A stretch of 64,000 nucleotides of DNA from Thioclava pacifica DSM 10166 (GTDB lineage: Bacteria; Pseudomonadota; Alphaproteobacteria; Rhodobacterales; Rhodobacteraceae), in contig NZ_AUND01000012.1 of NCBI RefSeq assembly GCF_000714535.1, forward strand, positions 62,001 to 126,000. The letters run 5' to 3'. This document shows, in pieces, positions 27,382 through 37,277 of this stretch; position 1 is the first letter of the stretch, and every line of letters begins with the position of its first letter. The position numbers and the translations under genes were made by a program. The notes beneath the pieces are model-generated. The model saw only the letters and a program-made list of their open reading frames with translations, ran no database searches and was not told the origin of the DNA.

Positions 27382-28190
27382 CAGCCCCCCAGAGACAACA
27401 CGATGAACAAACGCCGGAACGGGAAAAGCACGCTCCCGTCGGCCCTCGCAGGATAGACCTTCTCGAGCGCGCTTTCATAGCGTTCGATGAGGACTTGTGC
27501 CTCGGTGTCACCCAGTTGCTTCAGGAAGGGGCGCATCGCCGTCGACTCGGTGAAGCGGCGCACCGGATGGGCCCCCAGGGCGGGTGCAAGCTCTTGCAGG
27601 TATTCGGTGCTCCAGATGTCGAGCGCGCCGAAGGGCGAGAGCAGTTTCGCATAATCCACAGGCGAGGCGACAGGCGGCACCCAGCCAGTGAAATCGAAGC
27701 GATCGGGAAACATCTCCTGCGCGAGATCGCGCAGGATGCGATGCGAGGGCGCGCTTTGCTGCGCGGGCATCTGGACTGCCAGAACACCGCCCTCGCGCAG
27801 CGATCCGGCAAGGCGCGGGAACAGCTCGGCATGATCGGGCAGCCAATGCAGCGCCGCGTTCGAGAAGATCATCGCGGGCGGCTTGTTCGGAGTCCACTCG
27901 GCGATATCGGCCAGATCACAGCGATGATAGGCGCCGGTCGCGGCCGCGCGTTGCAGCATCGGCTCGGAATTATCGACGCCAACGAGCTTGCGCTTGGGAT
28001 ATCTGTGGTTGAGCGCCTCGGCCACCGCGCCATTGCCGCAGCCGAGGTCGATGATCTTGCCGCGTTCGGGCAGCGAAGGGATACGCGCGATCAGATCGAG
28101 CGCCGGGCGCAGCCGCAGATCGCGAAACCGGCTATAGGCGTCTGGATCCCAGTCCCGCGCCCCTGCTCCGGCGATCTTGCCCGCGCCCAT
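27381..28190 (-). CDS. tam: Class I SAM methyltransferase, trans-aconitate methyltransferase-like
   Basis: A cytoplasmic SAM-dependent methyltransferase. Motif I KIIDLGCGNGAVAEAL is near residue 45, followed by KLVGVDNSEPMLQRA and FSNAALHWLPDH near 110. The W-D-P-x-x-Y start (DWDPDAYSRF) and the LHWLPDH segment are typical of trans-aconitate 2-methyltransferase (Tam), but substrate identity is not proved. The ATG at 28190 is chosen because it lies just after the ftsH stop; the frame continues upstream to 28244, which would overlap ftsH. 269 residues. Confidence 0.75.
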   Translation of the reverse strand: MGAGKIAGAGARDWDPDAYSRFRDLRLRPALDLIARIPSLPERGKIIDLGCGNGAVAEALNHRYPKRKLVGVDNSEPMLQRAAATGAYHRCDLADIAEWTPNKPPAMIFSNAALHWLPDHAELFPRLAGSLREGGVLAVQMPAQQSAPSHRILRDLAQEMFPDRFDFTGWVPPVASPVDYAKLLSPFGALDIWSTEYLQELAPALGAHPVRRFTESTAMRPFLKQLGDTEAQVLIERYESALEKVYPARADGSVLFPFRRLFIVLSLGG

Positions 28191-28206
28191 CGCCCTTGCC
28201 CGTCCG

Positions 28207-30120
28207 TCAGGCCGAGGGCTCGGGCGAGGTTTCCGCCCCGCCATCGCCCTTGTCCTTCTTCTTCGTCGTCTTGGGCAACGAGGTCACCGACGGCAGGCTG
28301 CCCGACGAGCTGTCATCGTCATCCCCGCCAAGCGGATCGCCCGCGAGAACCTTCTTGATCTCGTCGCCGGTCAGCGTCTCGTATTCCAGAAGGCCCTGAG
28401 CCAGACGCTCCCAGTCATCGTGGCGCTCGGTCAGGATCCGGCGCGCCTCCTGATAGCCCTGTTCGATCAGCTCGCGCACCTCTTCCTCGATCAGCTCTTT
28501 CGTCTTGGTCGAGACCGAGAAGCCCGCGGTGTTGCCCTGGTAGCCCTCATGCGCCTCGGCATAGTCAATGTTGCCGACCTTGTCGGACATGCCCCAACGC
28601 ATCACCATCGCGCGCGCGATGGCCGAAGCTTGCTGGATGTCGCCCGCCGGACCGTTCGAGACATGCTCTTCGCCCCATTTCAGGATCTCGGCCGCCTTGC
28701 CCGCCATTGTCATGGCGATCTTCTGCTTGGCCTCGTCCTTGTGGTAGTTGAGCTTGTCCATCTCGGGCAGCGAGACCACCATCCCCAGCGCCTGACCACG
28801 CGGAATGATCGTCGCCTTGTAGACCGGGTCGCATTTGGGAAGCGACAGGCCGACGATGGCGTGACCGGCCTCGTGATAGGCAGTCATTTCCTTCTGTTCT
28901 GGGGTCAGCACCATCGAACGGCGCTCGACACCCAGCATCACCTTGTCCTTGGCGTTCTCGAAATCTTCCATCGAGACGAACCTGCGGCCCACGCGGGCGG
29001 CCATCAGCGCCGCCTCGTTGACGAGGTTCATCAGGTCCGCACCCGAGAAGCCCGGCGTGCCGCGCGCGATGGTGCGCAGGTCGACATCCGGCCCCACCGG
29101 CACCTTGCGCGCGTGGACGGTCAGGATCTTCTCGCGACCTTTGATATCGGGGTTCGGCACGTGGATCTGACGGTCGAAACGGCCCGGACGCAGCAGTGCC
29201 GGATCCAGAACGTCCTTACGGTTCGTCGCCGCGATGATGATGATGCCTTCATTCGCCTCGAAACCATCCATCTCGACGAGGAGCTGGTTGAGCGTCTGTT
29301 CGCGTTCATCATTGCCGCCGCCGATGCCGACGCCACGGGCGCGGCCCACTGCGTCGATCTCGTCGATGAAGACGATACAGGGCGCGTTTTTCTTGGCCTG
29401 TTCGAACATGTCGCGGACGCGGGATGCGCCGACGCCTACGAACATCTCGACGAAGTCCGATCCCGAAATGGTGAAGAAGGGCACGCCCGCCTCACCCGCG
29501 ATGGCGCGGGCCAGAAGCGTCTTACCGGTGCCCGGAGGGCCTACGAGCAGCGCGCCTTTCGGGATCTTGCCGCCGAGGCGCGAGAATTTCTGCGGATTGC
29601 GAAGGAACTCGACGATCTCTTCAAGCTCTTCCTTGGCCTCGTCGATGCCGGCCACGTCATCGAAGGTCACGCGGCCATGCTTTTCCGTGAGAAGCTTCGC
29701 CTTGGACTTTCCGAAGCCCATCGCGCCGCCTTTGCCGCCGCCCTGCATCCGGTTCATGAAGAAGATCCAGATGCCGATCAGCACCAGGAAGGGAAGCCAG
29801 ACGCCCAGAAGCGACATGAAGCCCGACTGCGCCTGCTTGACGACGCGGACCGACACACCCTTTTCAATCAGCTTCTCGGCGATCGGGTCGCTCATCGGCT
29901 TGATCGTGGTGAAGGTCGTGCCATCGGCGAGCTGGTAGCGCACCTCTTCGCCGTCGAGCTGAGCGGTCTTCACCTCGCCCTTATCCACGGCGTCCATGAA
30001 TTCCGAATAGGTCGCCTGGGTCGAGTTCATCGAAGATTGCCCGTCACCGAAAAGGTTGAACAGGGCCAAAATCAGCAGGAACAGCACCGCCCAGAAGGCC
30101 AGATTGCGCGCATTGCCCAA
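28207..30120 (-). CDS. ftsH: ATP-dependent zinc metalloprotease FtsH
   Basis: Membrane-bound AAA+ protease that degrades misfolded membrane proteins. Two N-terminal helices (about 5-25 and 100-120) flank a periplasmic domain. The AAA module has Walker A GPPGTGKT near 191, Walker [13 protein letters not shown] near 248 and the arginine-finger region [11 protein letters not shown]. The zinc motif HEAGH lies near 415. No ATG stands at the expected place; a TTG preceded by GGAGGATAT gives [10 protein letters not shown] and 637 residues, the usual form. An upstream GTG at 30165 lacks such a site. The C-terminal tail is acidic and low-complexity. Confidence 0.95.
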   Translation of the reverse strand: MGNARNLAFWAVLFLLILALFNLFGDGQSSMNSTQATYSEFMDAVDKGEVKTAQLDGEEVRYQLADGTTFTTIKPMSDPIAEKLIEKGVSVRVVKQAQSGFMSLLGVWLPFLVLIGIWIFFMNRMQGGGKGGAMGFGKSKAKLLTEKHGRVTFDDVAGIDEAKEELEEIVEFLRNPQKFSRLGGKIPKGALLVGPPGTGKTLLARAIAGEAGVPFFTISGSDFVEMFVGVGASRVRDMFEQAKKNAPCIVFIDEIDAVGRARGVGIGGGNDEREQTLNQLLVEMDGFEANEGIIIIAATNRKDVLDPALLRPGRFDRQIHVPNPDIKGREKILTVHARKVPVGPDVDLRTIARGTPGFSGADLMNLVNEAALMAARVGRRFVSMEDFENAKDKVMLGVERRSMVLTPEQKEMTAYHEAGHAIVGLSLPKCDPVYKATIIPRGQALGMVVSLPEMDKLNYHKDEAKQKIAMTMAGKAAEILKWGEEHVSNGPAGDIQQASAIARAMVMRWGMSDKVGNIDYAEAHEGYQGNTAGFSVSTKTKELIEEEVRELIEQGYQEARRILTERHDDWERLAQGLLEYETLTGDEIKKVLAGDPLGGDDDDSSSGSLPSVTSLPKTTKKKDKGDGGAETSPEPSA

Positions 30121-30201
30121 AGGATATCCTCCAATCGTCTTGGGCAGCTGACCACCGGCCGCCACCTCTGTCCTGTGAAAATAGGCATTACGCGCCCGGG
30201 T

Positions 30202-31509
30202 TCAACGTCCAAATAGCCAAGCGGCGAATGCGTCGCGGGAAATCCGCGCCGTCCAGCCCTGTGCGGCCCCCGCAAGCGGCGCAGCCACGAGGCTTTCGCC
30301 CGACCAGATCGCGGGGCTCGCAAGCAACGACGCGCGAGGCAGGCCCGTTTCGCGCCATTCGGGACATTGGCGCAATCCTTCCGCCCCCAGCATGGCAATT
30401 TCGAGCCCTTCGGCCTCGGGCCCGGTCAGTTCCCAGCGGTCCCAGGCCCGCCCGACGGGGACGCGCAAATCGCGAACCGCGCGCGCCTCGCGGGCGATGC
30501 GGATCTCGCGATCGGTGACGGTGATGCGACAGCCATGCAGGGTCCGATCACGTTTTTCCTGCCAATCGCTCAGGAAGGCCTCGACCTTCGCCGCGCGCGG
30601 AGCGTAATCCGCGCCTGACACCCACCGCAGCGCCGCGACGATCAAGCGTCTTTGCATTTCCGGGTCGATTTCGTGGCGAAACGCCTGGGCGTCGATCACC
30701 AGATCGCCCGCAAGCTCGCGCACATGCGCATCCACCAACCGCCCGAGCGCGAAGTTCAGCGCGCTTTCGGCCATCTCCAGATGGTGCATCGACTCGGTTA
30801 TTTTCTCGACAGTGATCCCGAGCGGACGCAACGCTGCGAGCGCCTTGCGCGCCTTTACCCGTTCAAAGCGCTCGTTTTCGTTGCTCGGATCCTCGACCCA
30901 ACCAATGTCGTGACGCGTCAAATAGGCGCGCAGCTCGACGCGGGTCTGCATCAGGAAAGGCCGCGCCCAAAGCACGCCCTGTGCAGTGAACCGCCGCCGC
31001 ATCCCCGACAGGCCTTCGAGCCCTGCCTCGCGCGCTAGGCGCATCAGAAACGTCTCGGCCTGATCATCGCGGGTATGGCCAAGCGCCACGATGCCGATTC
31101 CCCGCGCACGCGCCCAAGTCCCGATCAGTGACAGCCGCGCCCGGCGCGCAGCATCCATCAAGTTGCCTTCGGCAGATGCGCCATCCCAGTGCAGGATCTG
31201 ATGCGGGATATCCCGCTCGGCACAGAAACGGGCCACGAAAGCCGCCTCATCCGCCGCCTCGGGGCGCAGCCCGTGATCGACGGTGACGGCCTCGACCGCG
31301 TGAAACTGCGCCAGCAGCGCCAGCGTCGCCATCGAATCCGAGCCGCCCGAGACGGCGACGCCGATCCGGGTTCGTGCTTTTTGAGGAAAGGTGAGAAAAG
31401 CGCTGTCGGCCCAATGATAGAGCCAAGCATCTTCGGGCGTGATCTCGCCCCGCCCGACCGCCTCCATCCGGGCCGCCGCGCGGGACGTGAAATCGTCGCT
31501 TACGGACAT
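30202..31509 (-). CDS. tilS: tRNA(Ile)-lysidine synthase
   Basis: Converts C34 of the CAU-anticodon isoleucine tRNA to lysidine, an essential step. The PP-loop SGGSDSMATLALL is at residues 54-66, with DHGLRPEAADEA near 78-90 and GHTRDDQAETFLMRL near 140. A helical N-terminal extension of about 45 residues precedes the loop. Length 435 is typical. It overlaps the 3-prime end of cpoB by 10 bases and is followed by ftsH, a conserved order after the tol-pal genes. Confidence 0.94.
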   Translation of the reverse strand: MSVSDDFTSRAAARMEAVGRGEITPEDAWLYHWADSAFLTFPQKARTRIGVAVSGGSDSMATLALLAQFHAVEAVTVDHGLRPEAADEAAFVARFCAERDIPHQILHWDGASAEGNLMDAARRARLSLIGTWARARGIGIVALGHTRDDQAETFLMRLAREAGLEGLSGMRRRFTAQGVLWARPFLMQTRVELRAYLTRHDIGWVEDPSNENERFERVKARKALAALRPLGITVEKITESMHHLEMAESALNFALGRLVDAHVRELAGDLVIDAQAFRHEIDPEMQRRLIVAALRWVSGADYAPRAAKVEAFLSDWQEKRDRTLHGCRITVTDREIRIAREARAVRDLRVPVGRAWDRWELTGPEAEGLEIAMLGAEGLRQCPEWRETGLPRASLLASPAIWSGESLVAAPLAGAAQGWTARISRDAFAAWLFGR

Positions 31510-32333
31510 CCCAGAGATTGCCGCGCGGTTTGCGCCTCGCTGGCCGCCGAGGAGCCGGGGAACCGCACGCCGACCTGGCCGAGCGTCGTGCAGGCCTCGT
31601 TGGTCTGACCGAGCTGCCCCAGCGCCTTGCCGAGCGACAGAAGATTGTCGCCCGCCCGCGCCCCACTCGGATCGGCGGAGAAGCCGTCGAGCCAGGAGCG
31701 CGCCGCGCCCGCCGTATCACCCTGCTGTTGCAGCGCGAGGCCGCGATAATACATCGCGTCCCCGGTCAGCGGCGAGCCGGGATAGGTCTGCTTGAAGGTC
31801 GTGAGCAGATCAGCCGCCGAGGCATAATCGCCCGCGTCATAGGCTTTCTTGCCCGCGTCGAAATCCGACTTCTCGTTGATCGCGAGATCCGGACCGGTGG
31901 ACGCATCGGGTGCAGGCGAAGTCACCGAAGGGGCACTGCCCGCAGCCCCTCCGCCAAGCGGCTTCGTCATCCCCAGCGAGGAGATGTCGCAGCCATCCTC
32001 CATTTCGCAAACCCGGTATTCCAGATCGCCCACACGGTTCGTGCCATCGGCGACGACCCGGTTGATCCGGTTCTCGAGCTCTTCGACACGGTCGGTCAGA
32101 TGGCTCAGCGAGAGCTCCATCGAATCCATCCGCTGAAGCGCCGAGTCACCGCCCGCTTTTTGCAGCCCGGCCGCGCCCGAGGCCTTCAGCTCCTGACGGA
32201 GACTGTCGATCTCGGACTGGAGCTGGCCCAGCTCGGTCTTGATGTCAGCCAGCGTCTGGGCGCGGTTCGCGTCCTGCGCCAACACCGGCGCGGCAGCCAG
32301 AACCGCCGCGCTCAGAAGCAAAGCCCGCAGCAT
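31500..32333 (-). CDS. cpoB: Cell division coordinator CpoB (YbgF)
   Basis: A periplasmic TolA-binding protein that links Tol-Pal constriction with peptidoglycan synthesis. The signal peptide ends PVLAQ (about residue 20). A coiled coil spans about 25-105 (LADIKTELGQLQSEIDSLRQ; LSHLTDRVEELENRINRVV). A linker holding two cysteines follows, then three TPRs from about 155 (AGKKAYDAGDYASAADLL). Length 277. It starts 6 bases after pal, completing the conserved tol-pal-cpoB order. Confidence 0.94.
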   Translation of the reverse strand: MLRALLLSAAVLAAAPVLAQDANRAQTLADIKTELGQLQSEIDSLRQELKASGAAGLQKAGGDSALQRMDSMELSLSHLTDRVEELENRINRVVADGTNRVGDLEYRVCEMEDGCDISSLGMTKPLGGGAAGSAPSVTSPAPDASTGPDLAINEKSDFDAGKKAYDAGDYASAADLLTTFKQTYPGSPLTGDAMYYRGLALQQQGDTAGAARSWLDGFSADPSGARAGDNLLSLGKALGQLGQTNEACTTLGQVGVRFPGSSAASEAQTARQSLGCP

Positions 32334-32339
32334 CCGCCC

Positions 32340-32867
32340 TTAGCTCCCGACTGCCGATTGCGAGATCACGGTCACCGCACGACGGTTCTTCGAGTAGCAT
32401 TCCTCGGTCGAGCAGATCGCGAGCGGACGCTCCTTGCCGTAGGAGACGGTGCGCAGACGGTTCGCAGCGACACCCTGGCTGATCAGGTATTCCTGCACGG
32501 CCGAGGCACGGCGCGCACCCAGCGCAAGGTTGTACTCGCGGGTGCCCTGCTCGTCGGCATGGCCTTCGATGATCGCGGTATAGGTCTGGTGGCTCACGAG
32601 CCAGCTTGCCTGCTGCGTCAGAACCGAACGCGCGGTGTCGGTCAGGGTCGACTGGTCAACCTGGAAATGGACCATATCGCCGATCGTCTGGGCGAAATAG
32701 GCCGGCGAGTTCGGGTCGTTGATGCTGCCCTGGGTGATGCCGCCAGCCCCGCCCGGGCCGAGCGCGCCGCCCGGACCCGTCGCGCCCGAGCCGTATTTGT
32801 CGGGGTTCGAACAGGCCGCGAGGCCGAGGATCGAAATGGCCAGGACGGCCTTCACTGCAAATTTCAT
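32340..32867 (-). CDS. pal: Peptidoglycan-associated lipoprotein Pal
   Basis: Outer-membrane lipoprotein of the Tol-Pal system. The lipobox LAAC puts the lipidated cysteine at about residue 19. A Gly/Pro-rich linker (GATGPGGALGPGGAGG) follows. The OmpA_C peptidoglycan-binding domain spans about 63-172 (MVHFQVDQSTL; EGHADEQGTREYNLALGARR; RTVSYGKERP). Length 175 is normal. It follows tolB by about 70 bases on the minus strand. Confidence 0.97.
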   Translation of the reverse strand: MKFAVKAVLAISILGLAACSNPDKYGSGATGPGGALGPGGAGGITQGSINDPNSPAYFAQTIGDMVHFQVDQSTLTDTARSVLTQQASWLVSHQTYTAIIEGHADEQGTREYNLALGARRASAVQEYLISQGVAANRLRTVSYGKERPLAICSTEECYSKNRRAVTVISQSAVGS

Positions 32868-32938
32868 TGGTTTCGCCTTTGTTGATCTGCCCTTTGCGGG
32901 CGAGCCTACCAGTTTCCGTAACGATTGTTAATCCGCCC

Positions 32939-34261
32939 TCAGGGCAGAAGCGGCGACCAAGCCGGGTCCGAAGCGGGCCCGGGCGTGGGAACTTTCTTGA
33001 GGTTGCGACCCGAGATATCGACCGAATAGAGCGAGGCCTGCCCCTCCGCACCGGGCGTCTCGCGGGTGAACATGATGACACGGCCATTGGGCGACCAGGT
33101 CGGGCCTTCGTCGAGGAAGGAGGAGGTAAGAAGCCGCTCTTCAGAACCATCGGTGCGCATCACGCCAATGTGGAAGCGGCCCTGGTTCTGCTTGGTGAAG
33201 GCGATCATGTCTCCGCGCGGCGACCAGACGGGCGTCGAATAGCGACCATCGCCAAAGCTGATCCGGGTCGCCTCGCCGCCTTGTACCGACATGATATAGA
33301 GCTGCTGCGTACCCGAGCGGTCGGATTCGAACACGATCCGCGAGCCATCGGGCGAGAAGCTCGGCGAAGTCTCGATCGAGGGCGAGGTGGTCAAGCGCTG
33401 GGTCTGGCCGGAGGCCACATCCATCATCCACAGGTCGGTATTGCCGTTTTGCTCGAGCGAATAGACAATCTTCGTCCCATCCGGAGAGAAGCGCGGCGCG
33501 AAGGTCATCGTGCCAGGCACTTCGGGCAGAAGCCGCGCCGAAGCCGTCGCGACATCGAGCATCTTGATCCGCGGGAAGCCGGTCTCGAAAGTGGTGTAGA
33601 GCACCTTGGTGCCGTCGCGCGAGAAGCGCGGTGCGAGCACGATGGTCGAGGCATCGGTGAGATAGGTCACGTTCGCCCCGTCGTAATCCATCACCGCAAG
33701 ACGCTTCTGGCGGGCATCCTTCGGCCCGCTTTCCGAAACGAAGACAACACGGCTGTCGAAATAGGGGCCTTCCCCGGTGATGCGTGAATAGATCACGTCA
33801 GCGACCTTATGCGCCAGACGCCGCCAGCTTGCAGGCGACGCCGCAAGCTGCTGCCCGTCACCCATCTGCTGGCCGGAGAACACGTCGAAGAGGCGGAACT
33901 TCACTACCACCTTGCCGCCCTGCATCGCCACCGAACCGACGACCAGCGCCTGCGCGTTGATCGCCTGCCAGTCGGAATATTTCACCGGCGTGTCGAAACT
34001 TGCGATGTTCTGGATATAGGCCGAGCTCGGGATCTCCCGGAAGAGGCCCGTGCCCGTCAGGTCGCTCGAGATCACCTGCGTGATCTGTCCCGCCATCGCA
34101 CCGGCATCGCCCGTTTCTGGAATGAACCCCGCGATCGCGAAGGGAAGAGGTTCGATCACACCGTCGGTGATCGTGATATGCAGCGGCTCCTGATCCTGCG
34201 CGAGTGCCGCGACCGGCCCCAGCAAGAGCGCCACTAGCATGCTCAGAACGAAACGCATCAT
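32939..34261 (-). CDS. tolB: Tol-Pal translocation protein TolB
   Basis: Periplasmic beta-propeller protein that links Pal and TolA. The signal peptide ends ALAQDQ (about residue 22). The N-terminal D1 domain covers about 30-160, and the six-bladed propeller carries repeated FSPDG motifs ([57 protein letters not shown]). The ATG at 34261 follows GGGAG and gives 440 residues; an open frame continues upstream to 34318 with no better site. Confidence 0.96.
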   Translation of the reverse strand: MMRFVLSMLVALLLGPVAALAQDQEPLHITITDGVIEPLPFAIAGFIPETGDAGAMAGQITQVISSDLTGTGLFREIPSSAYIQNIASFDTPVKYSDWQAINAQALVVGSVAMQGGKVVVKFRLFDVFSGQQMGDGQQLAASPASWRRLAHKVADVIYSRITGEGPYFDSRVVFVSESGPKDARQKRLAVMDYDGANVTYLTDASTIVLAPRFSRDGTKVLYTTFETGFPRIKMLDVATASARLLPEVPGTMTFAPRFSPDGTKIVYSLEQNGNTDLWMMDVASGQTQRLTTSPSIETSPSFSPDGSRIVFESDRSGTQQLYIMSVQGGEATRISFGDGRYSTPVWSPRGDMIAFTKQNQGRFHIGVMRTDGSEERLLTSSFLDEGPTWSPNGRVIMFTRETPGAEGQASLYSVDISGRNLKKVPTPGPASDPAWSPLLP

Positions 34262-34361
34262 CTCAAACTCCCTTTCCGGGCCTTGCCCGGTTTGTAACGC
34301 GTAAAGGCCCGGTCGCACATAACAACCCCATGACAGCGCGCGGAATTTTGCCGATGAGCGA

Positions 34362-35561
34362 TCATTTCATCCTCATCTTCTCGGGGTTGAAATCGATCTC
34401 GATCGTCTTCCAGCGGGCGTATTTCTCGGGCGGCAGCGGGAAGCCGTCCGAGCCGCAGCGCACGATCGCGCGCTTGCCGGCCTCGAAGGCCTGGTTGACC
34501 GCGGCCCCCGATCCGCCCGACGAGCCCACGAGCTTGATCGAGGAAATGATCGGGTGGCCATCTGGCTGCATATCAACCGAGAGCGTCACCGTGGTGCGCA
34601 GCGCATCCGAGCTAAGCGCGCCGACGTTCCAGCAGCGTTTCACATCGACGATGAGCGCATCCTTCTCGCCCGCGGTGATCGGCGGGCCGACCGGGGCGTT
34701 GCCCGTGCCTCCCGTGCCCGTCCCACCCAAAGCCGCGGCCAGCGCGTCATTCACCGATGCGGTATCGACCGGCTTTGCGGGCGCATCAGTCTTGGGCGCG
34801 GCGGGCGTGGCGGCCGCAGCGGTCTCGGTCGGTTTGGGCGCGGGCGGCTTGGGCTTGCCGGAGGGGCGCGGCGAGCTCAGCGGGGCCGAACTTTCCTGCT
34901 TGTCCACGGTCTCGCTCGCCTCGGTCACGATCTCTGTCGTGGCTTCGGGCGGTGCGGCTGCATCCTTGGGCTGCTCAACGACCTTGTCCGCAGGCGCGGT
35001 CTCGTCCGGCGTCTCCTGCGGCTGCGCCTGCTCGGAGATCTTGGCCTCGGGCGGCGGTTCAGGCGCAGGCGTAGGCGCGACGCGCGGTGCCGGCTTCGGT
35101 TTGGGCTTGGCCGAGATCTCGGGCGTGACCGTCTCGGAGGGTTGCTCCACCGGCGGCAGCATCTGCGGTGGCACTTCGGTCACTTCAGCCGGCGCAGGCG
35201 GCAACTGAAGCGCCGCGACATCGGGCTGCGTATCGGGCTCGGGCGCAGGATCGGGAAGGTCCTGAGGCTTCGGCTCGGGTGTCGCTTGCGTCTCGGGCGC
35301 GGGCGCTTCCGGCGCAGGCGTCTCGGGCGGGGCCGCCGGGGCCGTGGGCGCGACCGGCTCGGGCGACGGTTGTGGCGCATCCTTCGGCGCCGAAGCCATC
35401 AACGCGTTGAAATCCTGCTCGGACATCACCGCGACCTGGCTGATCACCACCGGCTCGCTTTTCTTCGGGAAGAACCATTGACCGCCCGTGACGATCCAGA
35501 GGATCGCCCCCACATGGAGCACCCCCGATACGCCGTAACCGATCTTGTCCGCGCGGTTCAT
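34362..35561 (-). CDS. tolA: Energy-transducing protein TolA
   Basis: Inner-membrane protein that carries proton-motive energy from TolQR to TolB-Pal. One N-terminal helix ([18 protein letters not shown]) is followed by a Pro/Ala/Glu-rich linker of about 200 residues (52-260), which is proline-rich rather than the Ala/Lys helix of enteric TolA. A compact TolA/TonB C-terminal domain (about 290-399) includes [20 protein letters not shown] and [15 protein letters not shown]. Length 399. It follows tolR by 20 bases. Confidence 0.92.
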   Translation of the reverse strand: MNRADKIGYGVSGVLHVGAILWIVTGGQWFFPKKSEPVVISQVAVMSEQDFNALMASAPKDAPQPSPEPVAPTAPAAPPETPAPEAPAPETQATPEPKPQDLPDPAPEPDTQPDVAALQLPPAPAEVTEVPPQMLPPVEQPSETVTPEISAKPKPKPAPRVAPTPAPEPPPEAKISEQAQPQETPDETAPADKVVEQPKDAAAPPEATTEIVTEASETVDKQESSAPLSSPRPSGKPKPPAPKPTETAAAATPAAPKTDAPAKPVDTASVNDALAAALGGTGTGGTGNAPVGPPITAGEKDALIVDVKRCWNVGALSSDALRTTVTLSVDMQPDGHPIISSIKLVGSSGGSGAAVNQAFEAGKRAIVRCGSDGFPLPPEKYARWKTIEIDFNPEKMRMK

Positions 35562-35581
35562 GCGAGTGTCGCCCCCTGGGC

Positions 35582-36061
35582 TCAGTTCCCCGCCGGAGCC
35601 GTCAGCTGCGGCCCCCCGGTATCGGTGACCAGCGTGATGTTTGCAAAGCCCGCCCCGTTGAGCGCGCCCATCACCTGCACCACCTGCGCATAGGAAATCT
35701 TGCCGTCGGCGCGCAGGAAGACCTTGTTGCTCTCCCGCTCCGCCGCGATCGCCTTGAGACGCGCGACCAGCTCACCTTCAGGCACTTCCGAATTCATCAG
35801 CGAGATCTTCCCGTCCGCCTGGATCGAAATCGTCAGCGGCACTTCCTGCTCGGTCGGCACGGCCTTGGCAGCGGTCTTGGGCAGTTCGAGCGGCACGCCC
35901 ACCGTCATCATCGGCGCGGCCACCATGAAGATCACCAACAGCACCAGCATCACGTCGACCATCGGCGTGACGTTGATCTCGGCCATCGCGGCATGGCGCG
36001 CTCGCCCGCCGCGGCGCCGCCGCGTCCCGCCCGATCCGCGTTTGACCACCCCCGCGCCCAT
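35582..36061 (-). CDS. tolR: Tol-Pal proton channel subunit TolR
   Basis: An ExbD/TolR family channel subunit. A basic N-terminus (KRGSGGTRRRRGGRARH) precedes the single helix with its essential aspartate (INVTPMVDVMLVLLVIFMV, D36), then the periplasmic domain (LPKTAAKAVPTEQEVPLTIS). Length 159. It starts one base after the tolQ stop, so translation is probably coupled. Confidence 0.95.
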   Translation of the reverse strand: MGAGVVKRGSGGTRRRRGGRARHAAMAEINVTPMVDVMLVLLVIFMVAAPMMTVGVPLELPKTAAKAVPTEQEVPLTISIQADGKISLMNSEVPEGELVARLKAIAAERESNKVFLRADGKISYAQVVQVMGALNGAGFANITLVTDTGGPQLTAPAGN

Positions 36062-36062
36062 A

Positions 36063-36758
36063 TCAGCCGTCCAGCTGGCGCGAGAGAATGGTCGAGAACT
36101 CGTCGGCGAAAGCCTCGTAATTGCCCGCGATGCGATCCGCGTCAGACGAGAGCTTGTTGTAGAAGATCACCGCCGGAATGGCCGCGAGCAGGCCGAGTGC
36201 GGTGGCGACCAGTGCCTCGGAGATGCCCGGCGCCACGACTGCAAGCGAGGTGTTCTGCGAGATCGCGATTTCCTCGAAGGCGACCTTGATCCCCCAGACG
36301 GTGCCGAACAGGCCCACGAAGGGCGAGATCGAGCCCACGGTCGCAAGGAAGGTCAGCCCGTAATTGAGGCCCTCGGTCGCTTTCTGGATCGCGACATCCA
36401 TCGAGCGCTCGATGCGCGCCTGCGCGCCCGCGATCAGCTCGCCATCCTGCCGGTGCGAGCGACGCCATTCGAGCATGCCGGCCGCGAAGATCTGCTGACT
36501 CGCGCCCTCGGGCGTCGGCCCGATCTGGTCGAAAAGCTCATCAAGCGGCTCGCCTGACCAGAAAGCTCGGTCGAACTCCTCGGCCTCGGCGCGCGCGGCG
36601 CGATAGGCGATGAATTTGCGCACGATGATCGCCCAGGACCAGAAGCTGGCCACGACGAGGATGATCATCACGAGTTTGACGGTGAGCGAGGCACGCAGAA
36701 AGAGCGCAAGCAGGGAGAAGTCGATCTCCTGCGCCATCGCAAGCGAAGTTTGGTCCAT
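36063..36758 (-). CDS. tolQ: Tol-Pal proton channel subunit TolQ
   Basis: An ExbB/TolQ/MotA-family protein with three helices: about 18-40 (LFLRASLTVKLVMIILVVASF), about 135-155 (LTFLATVGSISPFVGLFGTV) and about 170-195 (GISEALVATALGLLAAIPAV). The conserved GTVWGIKVAFEEIA and GLLAAIPAVIFYN motifs are intact. Length 231. An internal ATG seven codons in (MAQEIDFS) is another possible start. It lies 117 bases downstream of ybgC with no clear terminator between. Confidence 0.96.
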   Translation of the reverse strand: MDQTSLAMAQEIDFSLLALFLRASLTVKLVMIILVVASFWSWAIIVRKFIAYRAARAEAEEFDRAFWSGEPLDELFDQIGPTPEGASQQIFAAGMLEWRRSHRQDGELIAGAQARIERSMDVAIQKATEGLNYGLTFLATVGSISPFVGLFGTVWGIKVAFEEIAISQNTSLAVVAPGISEALVATALGLLAAIPAVIFYNKLSSDADRIAGNYEAFADEFSTILSRQLDG

Positions 36759-36875
36759 GAATACTGCTCGCCGGTTGAGGCCACGTTATCGCGGCTCTGA
36801 TTGGCAGCGATTCTACCTCAGCGGCAAGAGGAACGCCATAACAACAATGTCACCGCAAGCCGCCGAACCGGCGAT

Positions 36876-37277
36876 TCAATGCAGTTTCGGCGATAGTTTA
36901 CGACGAATATCGGCAGGAAGCCGCTGAGGCGCACCCGCCTCGTTCATGCAGACGATGACGACATGGGCGGCGAAGAGCACCTCGCCATCGCGCTCGACCG
37001 TCTGATCCATCATGATCCGCGCGCCCGTCTCGGCGGTGATCTCGGTGGTGACGATCAACTCATCATCATATTTGGCCGAGCGCAGGTAATCGGCCTCGAC
37101 CCGGCGTACCGCAAAGACGAGCCCCTGATCGGCCTTCAGCGCGGCCTGATCGATGCCCAGCGCCCGGATCAGTTCGGACCGTCCGCGCTCGATGAATTTC
37201 AGGTAGTTGGCGTAAAAGACGATGCCCGCGAGATCTGTGTCCTCATAATAGACCCGGATCGGGAATTCATGCGCCAT
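36876..37277 (-). CDS. ybgC: Acyl-CoA thioesterase YbgC
   Basis: A hot-dog-fold thioesterase, the usual first gene of the tol-pal cluster. The YbgC signature YYEDTDLAGIVFYANYLKFIERGR is split near residues 9-32, with the catalytic aspartate in EDTD. The rest (FAVRRVEADYLRSAKYDDEL; MDQTVERDGEVLFAAHVVIV) fits the 4HBT family. Length 133. Its first 11 bases overlap the end of the upstream hypothetical gene, so the two are expressed together. Confidence 0.94.
   Translation of the reverse strand: MAHEFPIRVYYEDTDLAGIVFYANYLKFIERGRSELIRALGIDQAALKADQGLVFAVRRVEADYLRSAKYDDELIVTTEITAETGARIMMDQTVERDGEVLFAAHVVIVCMNEAGAPQRLPADIRRKLSPKLH

Noticed and set aside
28177-30216. A 679-codon open frame antisense to ftsH
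   Set aside because: Same reason: shadow of the GC-biased third codon position of ftsH; the composition is unlike a real protein.
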